DNA of 33,256 nucleotides from a virus: positions 1 through 33,256 of the IMG/VR virus record IMGVR_UViG_3300020172_000467. One strand, 5' to 3'. Under the pieces are notes generated by a model, which saw only the letters and a list, made by a program, of their open reading frames with translations, was not told where the DNA came from and did no database searches. A program made the translations under genes and the position numbers. This document shows positions 1 to 6,031 of the stretch, in pieces; positions within the stretch are counted from its first letter, which is position 1; each line of letters begins with the position of its first letter.

Positions 1-677
1 AACTTTTTATTAGCTTCTTTCCAGATTTGAGCAAATTGATCTTCGTCACTGTTAGGTGTTGAAGTAATAATAGCTTTACCACCTGTGGCCAGTGTAGGCG
101 AAATAGAAGTCCAGAATTCTGTAGCAATATTAGGTTCAACGAATGCAAACTCATCAGCATATAGTAATGATAAAGACATACCACGACCTGTTGTTGGTGT
201 AGTAGTCTGTGCTACAATACGTGAACCGTTGTCAAATTCAATACTTTGTTTGTTATAACTCTTAACTCCGCAACGAATATGATCAGGACAAAGTTCGTAT
301 GAATAACGTATACGACTCATAATTTCTTGAGCACCTGTATATTTGTGAGCTGCTACAAGAATTGTGCTATCAGGAATAAACATAGCAAACCATAGCAGAT
401 AGCCTGCGGCTGTGGTTGTTTTACCTGTCTGACGTGGTAGTAAGTTTACATTGAATCGATGATCGTGATAACTGTCAATTAGTCGTTTCTGATATTCAAA
501 TGCTTCGTACTTTAACTTACCTTTTGTAGGATGCTGAATATAAAAGAAATTCTCCATGAAGTAATGAGGACCAGTAGTCATGTCCTGACATTTCATTAGG
601 TCCTCAATATCTTGCTCTGTCCACTTTTGTGTGGTGTGAGGTTTCTTTACCAGTGTATCAAATTTGTTCATTGCCAT
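1..677 (-). CDS. 17: Terminase large subunit (gp17-like), ATPase part, cut by window edge
   Basis: Motor ATPase of the DNA packaging machine, which pumps DNA into the prohead and cuts it. My translation gives 225 residues of an open frame running off the left edge, so only the N-terminal ATPase domain is present and the C-terminal nuclease lies outside. Visible motifs: an adenine-binding Q motif near Tyr62-Gln63, Walker A LPRQTGKTT at 80-88, Walker B LLYADE at 171-176 and the coupling motif STP at 206-208. The start at 677 (MAMNKF) has no Shine-Dalgarno sequence, but AGTAAATA ends 5 nt before it. A second ATG lies at 671. Walker A comes earlier than in T4 gp17, so the N-terminus is short. The preceding gene is separated by a strong terminator, so gp17 probably has its own late promoter. 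Family assignment is firm. Confidence 0.95.
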   Translation of the reverse strand, partial: MAMNKFDTLVKKPHTTQKWTEQDIEDLMKCQDMTTGPHYFMENFFYIQHPTKGKLKYEAFEYQKRLIDSYHDHRFNVNLLPRQTGKTTTAAGYLLWFAMFIPDSTILVAAHKYTGAQEIMSRIRYSYELCPDHIRCGVKSYNKQSIEFDNGSRIVAQTTTPTTGRGMSLSLLYADEFAFVEPNIATEFWTSISPTLATGGKAIITSTPNSDEDQFAQIWKEANKK

Positions 678-682
678 ATTAT

Positions 683-690
683 TATTTACT
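683..690 (-). promoter_or_regulatory. Late promoter -10 box (AGTAAATA) before gp17
   Basis: AGTAAATA on the minus strand differs from the T4 late box TATAAATA at its first two bases. Its last A is 6 nt from the A of the gp17 ATG, so the usual T4 late spacing puts +1 on the start codon. It lies immediately after the U-tract of the upstream terminator. Promoter function is inferred. Confidence 0.55.
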
Positions 691-719
691 GAAAAAAATA
701 GCCTCCGAAGAGGCTATTT
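691..719 (-). terminator. Intrinsic terminator between the 345-aa gene and gp17
   Basis: A perfect 10-bp stem (696-705 with 710-719) closes a CGAA tetraloop. On the minus strand it is followed by an uninterrupted U-tract. It lies just past the stop of the upstream gene and before the gp17 start. On the plus strand a weaker T-run (723-728) follows the stem, so it could work in both directions. Confidence 0.9.
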
Positions 720-755
720 GGTCTTTTTAAATATCATTTTTTCTTAGCATATTTG

Positions 756-1793
756 TCATGCTCGTCGCGGGTGGCCTTCTTCAACAAACTTTCTGTATTC
801 ATTCATTAGCTTTGATTCAAATGCTGCTAAAGGATTTGAAGATTCGTCTTTCTTTTCTGGATTCCCTTTTGGCATAACGCCGTCCATGCGATCACCTTGA
901 CCAGGTGTATTAGGTACAAACACACCTTTCTTAGGATCGTATCTACCTGGATCTGTTGGATCGTTCGGAGTTGTGCTAGCCTTGCCAGGTACTTCTGAAC
1001 TTTCTTCTTCGTTATCACCAGTGATAGAATCACCAGCAGCACCTCCAACAGCAGCACCCAAAGGACCACCTAGTGCGGCTCCTGCGGCTCCTCCGAGCAT
1101 AGTACCTAGTAATCCTTCATCTTCTGGCTTGTCATCACTGTCAACATTCGCCTGTTGATCTGTACGACCTTTAATAGGCTCGTCACTGCTGACTTTTACA
1201 GGCATGTCTGTCTTAATTTTAACTGGTTCGCCTGTGCGTATTTTCTTAATCAAATCCATGATTTCATCATCGCTACCCATTCCAGGTTCTGCGGCATGAT
1301 CGCCCATGTCGTGATCGCCATCATTGTCTCTATCACCTTGTGCTTTGTTTAGCGTATCAACATTAGTATCTAAGTCTAGATCAGGTTCACCTACGCCGCC
1401 GAAGCCTGGTAATAGGCTAGGCATGTCTGCACCCATTGTAGGCATCATTGATTGACTAGGAACATCACCTTTGGCAAGATCCATAATACCGCGTACCATA
1501 GAAACAATTTCGTTGGCACTGCCTGCACTCATATTAATGCTTGCCGGCATACTAGGCATCGGTGCTCCCATAGTAGGCATACCGCATTCTGCAATAGCAG
1601 ACTCTGTTAGAGTTTTGCGTCCTGACAATTTTCTAAGATCGTCTAGACCTGGTTCAGGTAAGTTAAGTTGAACTTCACGACCTTCGGCAATAACTTTGGG
1701 TTGTACTTCAACTGGCTTTGTCATAGGATTAACTACATTAGGATTACCTTGATCCAGTTCGGCCAATCTTTTCAATACGTCTATCATTTGCAT
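756..1793 (-). CDS. Virion-associated protein of unknown function with glycine-zipper segment
   Basis: 345 residues, not assignable to a T4 gene. The start is set at 1793 (MQMIDVLKRL) because AGGAAG lies 7 nt upstream and the preceding gene stops at 1795; the open frame extends further upstream but overlaps that gene. The middle is rich in Met, Pro and Gly, followed by an acidic Asp/His stretch (DNDGDHDMGDH). Around residues 228-258 is a Gly/Ala segment of glycine-zipper type (GLLGTMLGG, GAALGG, GAAVGG), a pattern found in membrane-active or self-associating helices. The extreme C-terminus looks frame-disrupted: the annotated frame ends EEGHPRRA, whereas the +1 frame continues with a charged tail to a stop at 734-736, just before the terminator. 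Its position between gp16 and gp17 suggests a head or packaging role, but this is inference. Confidence 0.75.
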   Translation of the reverse strand: MQMIDVLKRLAELDQGNPNVVNPMTKPVEVQPKVIAEGREVQLNLPEPGLDDLRKLSGRKTLTESAIAECGMPTMGAPMPSMPASINMSAGSANEIVSMVRGIMDLAKGDVPSQSMMPTMGADMPSLLPGFGGVGEPDLDLDTNVDTLNKAQGDRDNDGDHDMGDHAAEPGMGSDDEIMDLIKKIRTGEPVKIKTDMPVKVSSDEPIKGRTDQQANVDSDDKPEDEGLLGTMLGGAAGAALGGPLGAAVGGAAGDSITGDNEEESSEVPGKASTTPNDPTDPGRYDPKKGVFVPNTPGQGDRMDGVMPKGNPEKKDESSNPLAAFESKLMNEYRKFVEEGHPRRA

Positions 1794-1794
1794 A

Positions 1795-2388
1795 TTATTT
1801 CTTCCTTGGGTCGTAGTTCGATTGTTGTATCGGACTTTTATTGTTTTGAGGGATTTCGTTGGTTGTTTTTCCATCTGCTGTGTTAGGAATAACTTCGCCT
1901 CTTGCTTCACGCATCTTTTTAAGATCTGCGGTTAAACTCTGTAAAAATTTTGTATTGTATTCGTTGCCAAAATATTCACTGTGTTTGGCATTTTGAGCTT
2001 CTTTGTATTCACCGTCGTTTAACAAAGCACCTTCACGTGGAGTGTGCTCTGCCTGATATTCTTCACTGGGCTCTCTAGGATTACGCACTACAAGATTAGC
2101 TTTATTAATGCCCATTCCTGAGCTTAGATATTCTAATAGTTCTTGTGGTGTTGTTGGATAGTTTAGTGATACTTCGTAAATGTGAACTTCTGTGTTTTGA
2201 ACTTGAGGGAAATCTAAAGGCAATTGCTGTATTGGTGTTTTACCGGCTTTCTTGAAATCAGCTACGCTGAAGCGTTCTAATAGGCCTTTTAGTTTTGTTT
2301 CATGTTCAGAGGTACACTCTTGTGCGACTTTAATTTTAAAGTCGAATTTTCTAACTGATTCTGTAAGGTATTCTTTAAATGATCTCAT
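1795..2388 (-). CDS. Conserved phage protein of unknown function (197 aa)
   Basis: Starts MRSFKEYLTE, an N-terminus that recurs in small structural and scaffold-type proteins of T4-like phages. AGGAAA lies 6 nt before the ATG. The first 110 residues look like a compact alpha/beta domain. The rest is polar and probably extended, rich in Glu, Asn, Gln and Lys (QNAKHSEYFGNEYN), with a basic end (DPRKK). Only one base separates its stop from the next ATG (1793), so the two genes are probably translated together. Both lie between gp16 and gp17, which are adjacent in T4. I recall proteins of this type in marine T4-like phages annotated only as structural or hypothetical. No catalytic motif is visible. 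Confidence 0.8.
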   Translation of the reverse strand: MRSFKEYLTESVRKFDFKIKVAQECTSEHETKLKGLLERFSVADFKKAGKTPIQQLPLDFPQVQNTEVHIYEVSLNYPTTPQELLEYLSSGMGINKANLVVRNPREPSEEYQAEHTPREGALLNDGEYKEAQNAKHSEYFGNEYNTKFLQSLTADLKKMREARGEVIPNTADGKTTNEIPQNNKSPIQQSNYDPRKK

Positions 2389-2405
2389 AGTGGTTTTCCT
2401 ATGCT

Positions 2406-2882
2406 TTATTTATTCATATTTTTAAGTTTTTCTAGGATGCTATTACGGTCTGCAACAATGTATCCTTCTGCTTGAATAGCAGTTTGTTCTTGATCACCAT
2501 TCTTTTTATCTACGGCATACTTTTTAAGTTGTAGCTCAACCATTTTTAGCTTCTTGTCAATCTTTGCACTCTTGGCAGTAATTGCCGCATTAAGCATATT
2601 ACCTGCTACTTCAAACATACGAGCACTATATCGTGCTTCTACATTCATGCCTAAATTTAATATGTCATCGTAGGCCTGTTCTGCTTTGTTGGCCAGTTCA
2701 TCTAATTCCGCATCGCTGATATCTCCTAGACCTTTTACTCTAGGCAGAGCAGCAGAAATTTTATCAAATTGTTCTAGCTTTTCTTCTAATGAAATTATTG
2801 GCGGAGATTCTACCTCAGCCGCAGTAACCACGGGTTCTTGTTCTTGAGGTAGGTTAAAAAGTTCTTCAAGTTTCTTAGTCAT
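2406..2882 (-). CDS. 16: Terminase small subunit (gp16-like)
   Basis: 158 residues, against 164 for T4 gp16. This subunit recognises DNA and stimulates the gp17 ATPase. The N-terminus is MTKKLEELFNLP followed by a Pro/Glu/Val linker. Then come the helices typical of the family: EQAYDDILNLGMNVEARYSARMFEVAGNML is the central signature region (about residues 68-97), followed by a Lys-rich coiled coil (KSAKIDKKLKMVELQLKKY). Charge pattern and order match the phage T4 small-terminase family; I assign it by pattern and by its place after gp4. Its start lies 8 nt after the gp4 stop without a clear Shine-Dalgarno sequence, so coupling to gp4 is likely. Confidence 0.75.
   Translation of the reverse strand: MTKKLEELFNLPQEQEPVVTAAEVESPPIISLEEKLEQFDKISAALPRVKGLGDISDAELDELANKAEQAYDDILNLGMNVEARYSARMFEVAGNMLNAAITAKSAKIDKKLKMVELQLKKYAVDKKNGDQEQTAIQAEGYIVADRNSILEKLKNMNK
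2407..2414 (-). promoter_or_regulatory. Possible late promoter box (AATAAATA) before the 197-aa gene
   Basis: AATAAATA overlaps the stop codon of gp16. It would give a leader of about 13 nt containing AGGAAA before the ATG at 2388. The sequence is locally AT-rich, so chance is a real alternative. Confidence 0.35.
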
Positions 2883-2890
2883 AAAACTAC

Positions 2891-3331
2891 TTATCGTTTT
2901 TTACCACCAGAGTGGTAAATATCATCTTCGCTGACTACCCGAAATCTTACACCAAACTTTTTACACCATGCTTGAGCTGCTTCCCATTTTGCCATATTAC
3001 GTATATAGGCTGCTTGATTGTGCGGATTTTTGCCAACTGATTCTCTGACTGCTTGATTCTTTGGTTTAATTTCTATCAGCTCTGCATGTTTCTTTTGATT
3101 TTTGTCTATATAAACAATTAAAAAATCAGGAACATAAACTGTGTTCTTTCCTGTTAGGGGATCTCTATAGGGTATTTTAACGCTTTCACTGGCCCAGTGC
3201 TCAACGGCAGGATTGTTATCACAGAATGTCATAAAAGTAAATTCCCAACTTGATCTGTAAGTAGGGTCAGATAATCCTTGATATTTTTCTGGGTTCTTGG
3301 GAGTAAACTTTCCCCTAGCGGCGCCTCTCAT
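2891..3331 (-). CDS. 4: Head completion protein (gp4-like, TnsA/PD-(D/E)xK-type fold)
   Basis: 146 residues, close to T4 gp4 (150). T4 gp4 acts after packaging to finish the head vertex so that neck and tail can attach. The sequence shows Trp29-Glu30 (SSWEFTFMTFCD), the VPDF motif with Asp69, and ELIEIKPK with Glu87 and Lys89. Together these form an E...PD...ExK arrangement like that of TnsA-type nucleases. The ATG overlaps the stop of the preceding 124-aa gene in an ATGA junction, so translation is coupled. All candidate catalytic residues are present. Whether the nuclease activity is used in head completion cannot be judged from sequence. Confidence 0.88.
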   Translation of the reverse strand: MRGAARGKFTPKNPEKYQGLSDPTYRSSWEFTFMTFCDNNPAVEHWASESVKIPYRDPLTGKNTVYVPDFLIVYIDKNQKKHAELIEIKPKNQAVRESVGKNPHNQAAYIRNMAKWEAAQAWCKKFGVRFRVVSEDDIYHSGGKKR

Positions 3332-3702
3332 GCTACTATGTTTCTTTTGACATTGTCTACAGGTGTAATTTGTTGCACACTGCCTAACACACTGGTCTTT
3401 AACCTATTGTAGTTTAATATTTCTGACAAAAGTTGACTAAGATCATTTTCGCCGAGTTTCTTCATACTTTCTAAAACAGTTATAGGATTATAACCGTCTC
3501 GACGTGCTTGTATCATTATAGTTATAGAAATCGATTCAGCAGAGTCATTTGAGAATCCACGATTTTCTAACATACCAATCATAGCTGTCATAACATTATG
3601 ATCAAGTTCTACAGGCACATCATTATATTGAGATAGAGCTTTATTGGTTAAATCACTTGAGGATTCAGTGGCTGTAGCTGGAGGTAAATTGCTGTATATC
3701 AT
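3328..3702 (-). CDS. Small conserved phage protein next to gp4 (124 aa)
   Basis: No named T4 gene is recognised. The protein has a disordered N-terminus (SNLPPATATESSSDLT), then a helical body: NVMTAMIGMLENRGFSND, ESISITIMIQARRDGYNP and LGENDLSQLLSEILNYNR. I recall similar small proteins next to gp4 in marine T4-like phages, annotated as structural. The ATG overlaps the stop of the 534-aa tube-like gene (ATGA) and its own stop overlaps the gp4 start, so the three are translated as one block. This stoichiometric coupling suggests a virion or assembly role at the head-tail region. No enzymatic motif is seen. Confidence 0.75.
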   Translation of the reverse strand: MIYSNLPPATATESSSDLTNKALSQYNDVPVELDHNVMTAMIGMLENRGFSNDSAESISITIMIQARRDGYNPITVLESMKKLGENDLSQLLSEILNYNRLKTSVLGSVQQITPVDNVKRNIVA

Positions 3703-5303
3703 ACGTAAAATTGAGGAGTGTTACCTGTGTTCTCTGTATAGGTTCTGTTAATCTGTGTTACTAAGTCTGGATTTGACCCTACATCGTATACATCTTCTTC
3801 TGCTACGCCTAGATCAATGTCTTCAACTGATAATGTTGAATTTGGTGTTTCAATTGCCGCTGCTTCTGCAATCATAACATCAAGGGTTTCAATATTTGAG
3901 TTTACAGAATTAAGTTGTTCTGTTAATTTATCTGGATCAGTATAATCAGCGGCATCAAGTTGGCTGTAGATAGATGCCACTTGATCACTGTCATTTACTG
4001 CCTGAGCCGCGTCTAACTGAGGTATTAGTTCATCTTTGATAATTTGATTGGCAGCTATTCTTGATTCGATGTCAGCGGCAATAGCAACTTGTTCTTGCTG
4101 TAAAGTAGACAGTGCTGCTTTAGTTGTTGGTACTTGTGAAGGTAGTAGACCTTTGAGCTTGTCACCCAATTTATTGCCCAAATCTTTAACTTTATCAGTT
4201 ATTCCACTAATTGCTTTTGCTAATCCGTCAGCGGCAGTATTTTTTGGTATAGCAGTTGTAGCACGTTCTCCAGGCAATGTTGCCAGTGCTAGACCTTTTG
4301 AACTAGTGCCAGATAACACGTCAGTTAATTTTTGTCCTCGAGCTACTTTATCTAAAATACCAAAACCTTCTGACATAATACTGGCTTTAGAAACATTTTT
4401 TACATTTCTTGCAATATTAGAAACACCCCGAGCGGTTTTTAATAATCCTAATGGACTAGTATTACCACCACCACCTAAAATTTCTCCGGCACCGGGTATA
4501 ATACCGCCTGGTCCAAACAAACTATTATTACCGCCGCCAAATATACTCAACGGTCCGGGAGTTGAGTCGTAATGTATTGATGCAAACCCTGCAGGACTAT
4601 CTTGTTTAACTACGCCTGTGCCATACAATACAGTTTCATATATCACGGTCATTTTGTTTTCAAGCATTTTACTTTGAGATTGATCCATTTGATCATGACT
4701 GTAATCTGTTATGATAGGATTGACTAAAATAAACGCTGTAAATTGTTTACGATTTAGTTGATAAATTTCAATCGATTCAAAGAACGGACCTGTTTGACCG
4801 TTGTTTAAACCAAAACTTGTGCTTTCACTAACGCTGGCTCCGGGTTTATTATATTTTGAATCTTTAGCGTATCCCGGAGGAGTTGTTAGACCGCTGGTGT
4901 TTTTTCCATCAACAAAATAATAGTTATAATAGGCCTTCCACATACCGGTAGTAGTGTTATTATGATCGTCGTGAAAAGAAATGTTTACAGGTTGATAATC
5001 AATTTTACTCTGTACAATAGTTTTCTTATTGTATTGATTGATTGTTTCTGTTGCCATTTTATATTTAGGAAGATCAATAGTTTTAACTAACAATCCTAAT
5101 TCTTGACCATTGCGTCCTATATATTCTTCAATAATAGGATTAGCATTTCTATTGATGTTAAACACAACATAATATAAAAATCCTGCTTTAGGTGCTAGTC
5201 TAAAATAATCATCAACGTAGAGTCTACTGGCGTGAGAATAGTCTTTGAGTTGAGTGGGACTGTTTACAACCTGTCCTAAAAAATTAGTAAATGCATTTGC
5301 CAT
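3699..5303 (-). CDS. Tail-tube-like structural protein with long C-terminal extension
   Basis: 534 residues. The first 250 look like a T4 tail-tube-fold domain of the gp19/gp48/gp54 kind: LYVDDYFRLAPKAGFLYYVV, LLVKTIDLPKYK, KTIVQSKIDYQPVNISFHDD and, further on, NPIITDYSHDQ with MTVIYETVLYGTG. About residues 250-290 form a Gly/Asn/Pro-rich linker (FGGGNNSLFGPGG). Residues 395-490 are a predicted coiled coil with many Gln, Ala and Asp (STLQQEQVAIAADIESR). T4 gp19 is only about 163 residues, so this is either a tube protein with an added domain or a baseplate tube initiator/cap. It follows gp19 after a strong terminator and has ACTAAATA 5 nt before its ATG, with no Shine-Dalgarno sequence. Confidence 0.8.
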   Translation of the reverse strand: MANAFTNFLGQVVNSPTQLKDYSHASRLYVDDYFRLAPKAGFLYYVVFNINRNANPIIEEYIGRNGQELGLLVKTIDLPKYKMATETINQYNKKTIVQSKIDYQPVNISFHDDHNNTTTGMWKAYYNYYFVDGKNTSGLTTPPGYAKDSKYNKPGASVSESTSFGLNNGQTGPFFESIEIYQLNRKQFTAFILVNPIITDYSHDQMDQSQSKMLENKMTVIYETVLYGTGVVKQDSPAGFASIHYDSTPGPLSIFGGGNNSLFGPGGIIPGAGEILGGGGNTSPLGLLKTARGVSNIARNVKNVSKASIMSEGFGILDKVARGQKLTDVLSGTSSKGLALATLPGERATTAIPKNTAADGLAKAISGITDKVKDLGNKLGDKLKGLLPSQVPTTKAALSTLQQEQVAIAADIESRIAANQIIKDELIPQLDAAQAVNDSDQVASIYSQLDAADYTDPDKLTEQLNSVNSNIETLDVMIAEAAAIETPNSTLSVEDIDLGVAEEDVYDVGSNPDLVTQINRTYTENTGNTPQFYV

Positions 5304-5308
5304 AGCAA

Positions 5309-5316
5309 TATTTAGT
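5309..5316 (-). promoter_or_regulatory. Late promoter -10 box (ACTAAATA) before the 534-aa gene
   Basis: ACTAAATA ends 5 nt before the ATG at 5303, so T4 late spacing would put +1 on the A of ATG. The same octamer precedes gp18, there with a normal leader. No Shine-Dalgarno sequence is present. Confidence 0.6.
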
Positions 5317-5319
5317 CAT

Positions 5320-5344
5320 AAAAAAAGCCCCAATTACGGGGCTT
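5320..5344 (-). terminator. Intrinsic terminator after gp19
   Basis: A 7-bp GC-rich stem (AAGCCCC at 5325-5331 with GGGGCTT at 5338-5344) closes a 6-nt loop. On the minus strand it is followed by seven U residues. It lies 16 nt past the gp19 stop and 3 nt before the next late box, separating the abundant tail tube mRNA from the downstream genes. Confidence 0.92.
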
Positions 5345-5360
5345 CTTTTAATTAGGTTGT

Positions 5361-5999
5361 TTAACCTGTAGCTAGAGAACTTAGAGTTCTTCCAACTGTT
5401 GCTCCAAGTCCTAGAGGCTGACCTGATGGGCCTACCTGTAGTGCGTTGTCGTATTGAATTGTTAATGCAATTTCCATCGGTGTGCTTTCTGCATAGGCTA
5501 ACTCGTTGTAGTTAACCTGTTGTAGATAGCAACCATAAACTTCCCATGTTTCTAAAACATTAGGAGCCCAGTTTGCATTATCGCCGTTACCGCCATCTAA
5601 CATTTCAATTCTTGTTAAGAACTTATATTCAGCGCCTGATGCAGCACTGGCTTGTTCAAAGAAATCAAATTGTTTCTGTAGTTGTTCACCAACTAGTTTT
5701 GTTATGTTACCTCCAACATCGTCGCGAACGCTCAGTGTCATTGGTTGCCATGTATGCTTGCCTGCATAGTTAATCATGCTATTGTAAACGTGAATTACTT
5801 GATTTTCAAATTGAACCTGTGGTCTTTGTGCAGATACTACCTGTTTAGTAAGTTCAGTAGTAGGCTTAGTAACTCCAAAATTTTCTAATGATACTCTGAA
5901 GCGATACTTCAGCTTTGGCATTAGAAGACCCTGTGATGAATTACTCTGTCCGCCACTTGGTAGCGGAACTGTAAATCTGCTTAAACTTGCAATTGCCAT
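5361..5999 (-). CDS. 19: Tail tube protein (gp19-like)
   Basis: 212 residues; the major protein of the inner tail tube through which DNA passes, which polymerises on the baseplate inside the sheath. Recognisable tube-family segments: LKYRFRVSLENFGV near residue 30, TKQVVSAQRPQVQFENQVIHVYNS, GKHTWQPMTLSVRDDVGGNI near residue 80 and LETWEVYGCYLQQVNY near 147. It is longer than T4 gp19 through an N-terminal Gly/Ser-rich arm and a C-terminal tail. AAGGAG lies 7 nt before the ATG, and GGTAAATA further upstream would give a 17-nt leader. It lies directly downstream of the sheath gene and is closed off by a strong terminator. Confidence 0.92.
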   Translation of the reverse strand: MAIASLSRFTVPLPSGGQSNSSQGLLMPKLKYRFRVSLENFGVTKPTTELTKQVVSAQRPQVQFENQVIHVYNSMINYAGKHTWQPMTLSVRDDVGGNITKLVGEQLQKQFDFFEQASAASGAEYKFLTRIEMLDGGNGDNANWAPNVLETWEVYGCYLQQVNYNELAYAESTPMEIALTIQYDNALQVGPSGQPLGLGATVGRTLSSLATG

Positions 6000-6021
6000 C
6001 TTATTTGCTCCTTGTCCTGTA

Positions 6022-6029
6022 TATTTACC
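6022..6029 (-). promoter_or_regulatory. Late promoter -10 box (GGTAAATA) before gp19
   Basis: GGTAAATA lies just after the gp18 stop. Predicted +1 at about 6016 gives a 17-nt leader carrying AAGGAG. It would let gp19 be made in excess of the sheath gene transcript. Confidence 0.55.
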
Positions 6030-6031
6030 TA

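Noticed and set aside
1794-1910. Upstream extension of the 345-aa gene to 1910
   Set aside because: It would overlap the 3' end of the 197-aa gene by over 100 nt, whereas ATG 1793 has AGGAAG at good spacing and follows the upstream stop by one base.
4048-4572. 174-codon plus-strand ORF opposite the 534-aa gene
   Set aside because: Antisense shadow of a well-supported structural gene, without Shine-Dalgarno sequence or recognisable domains.
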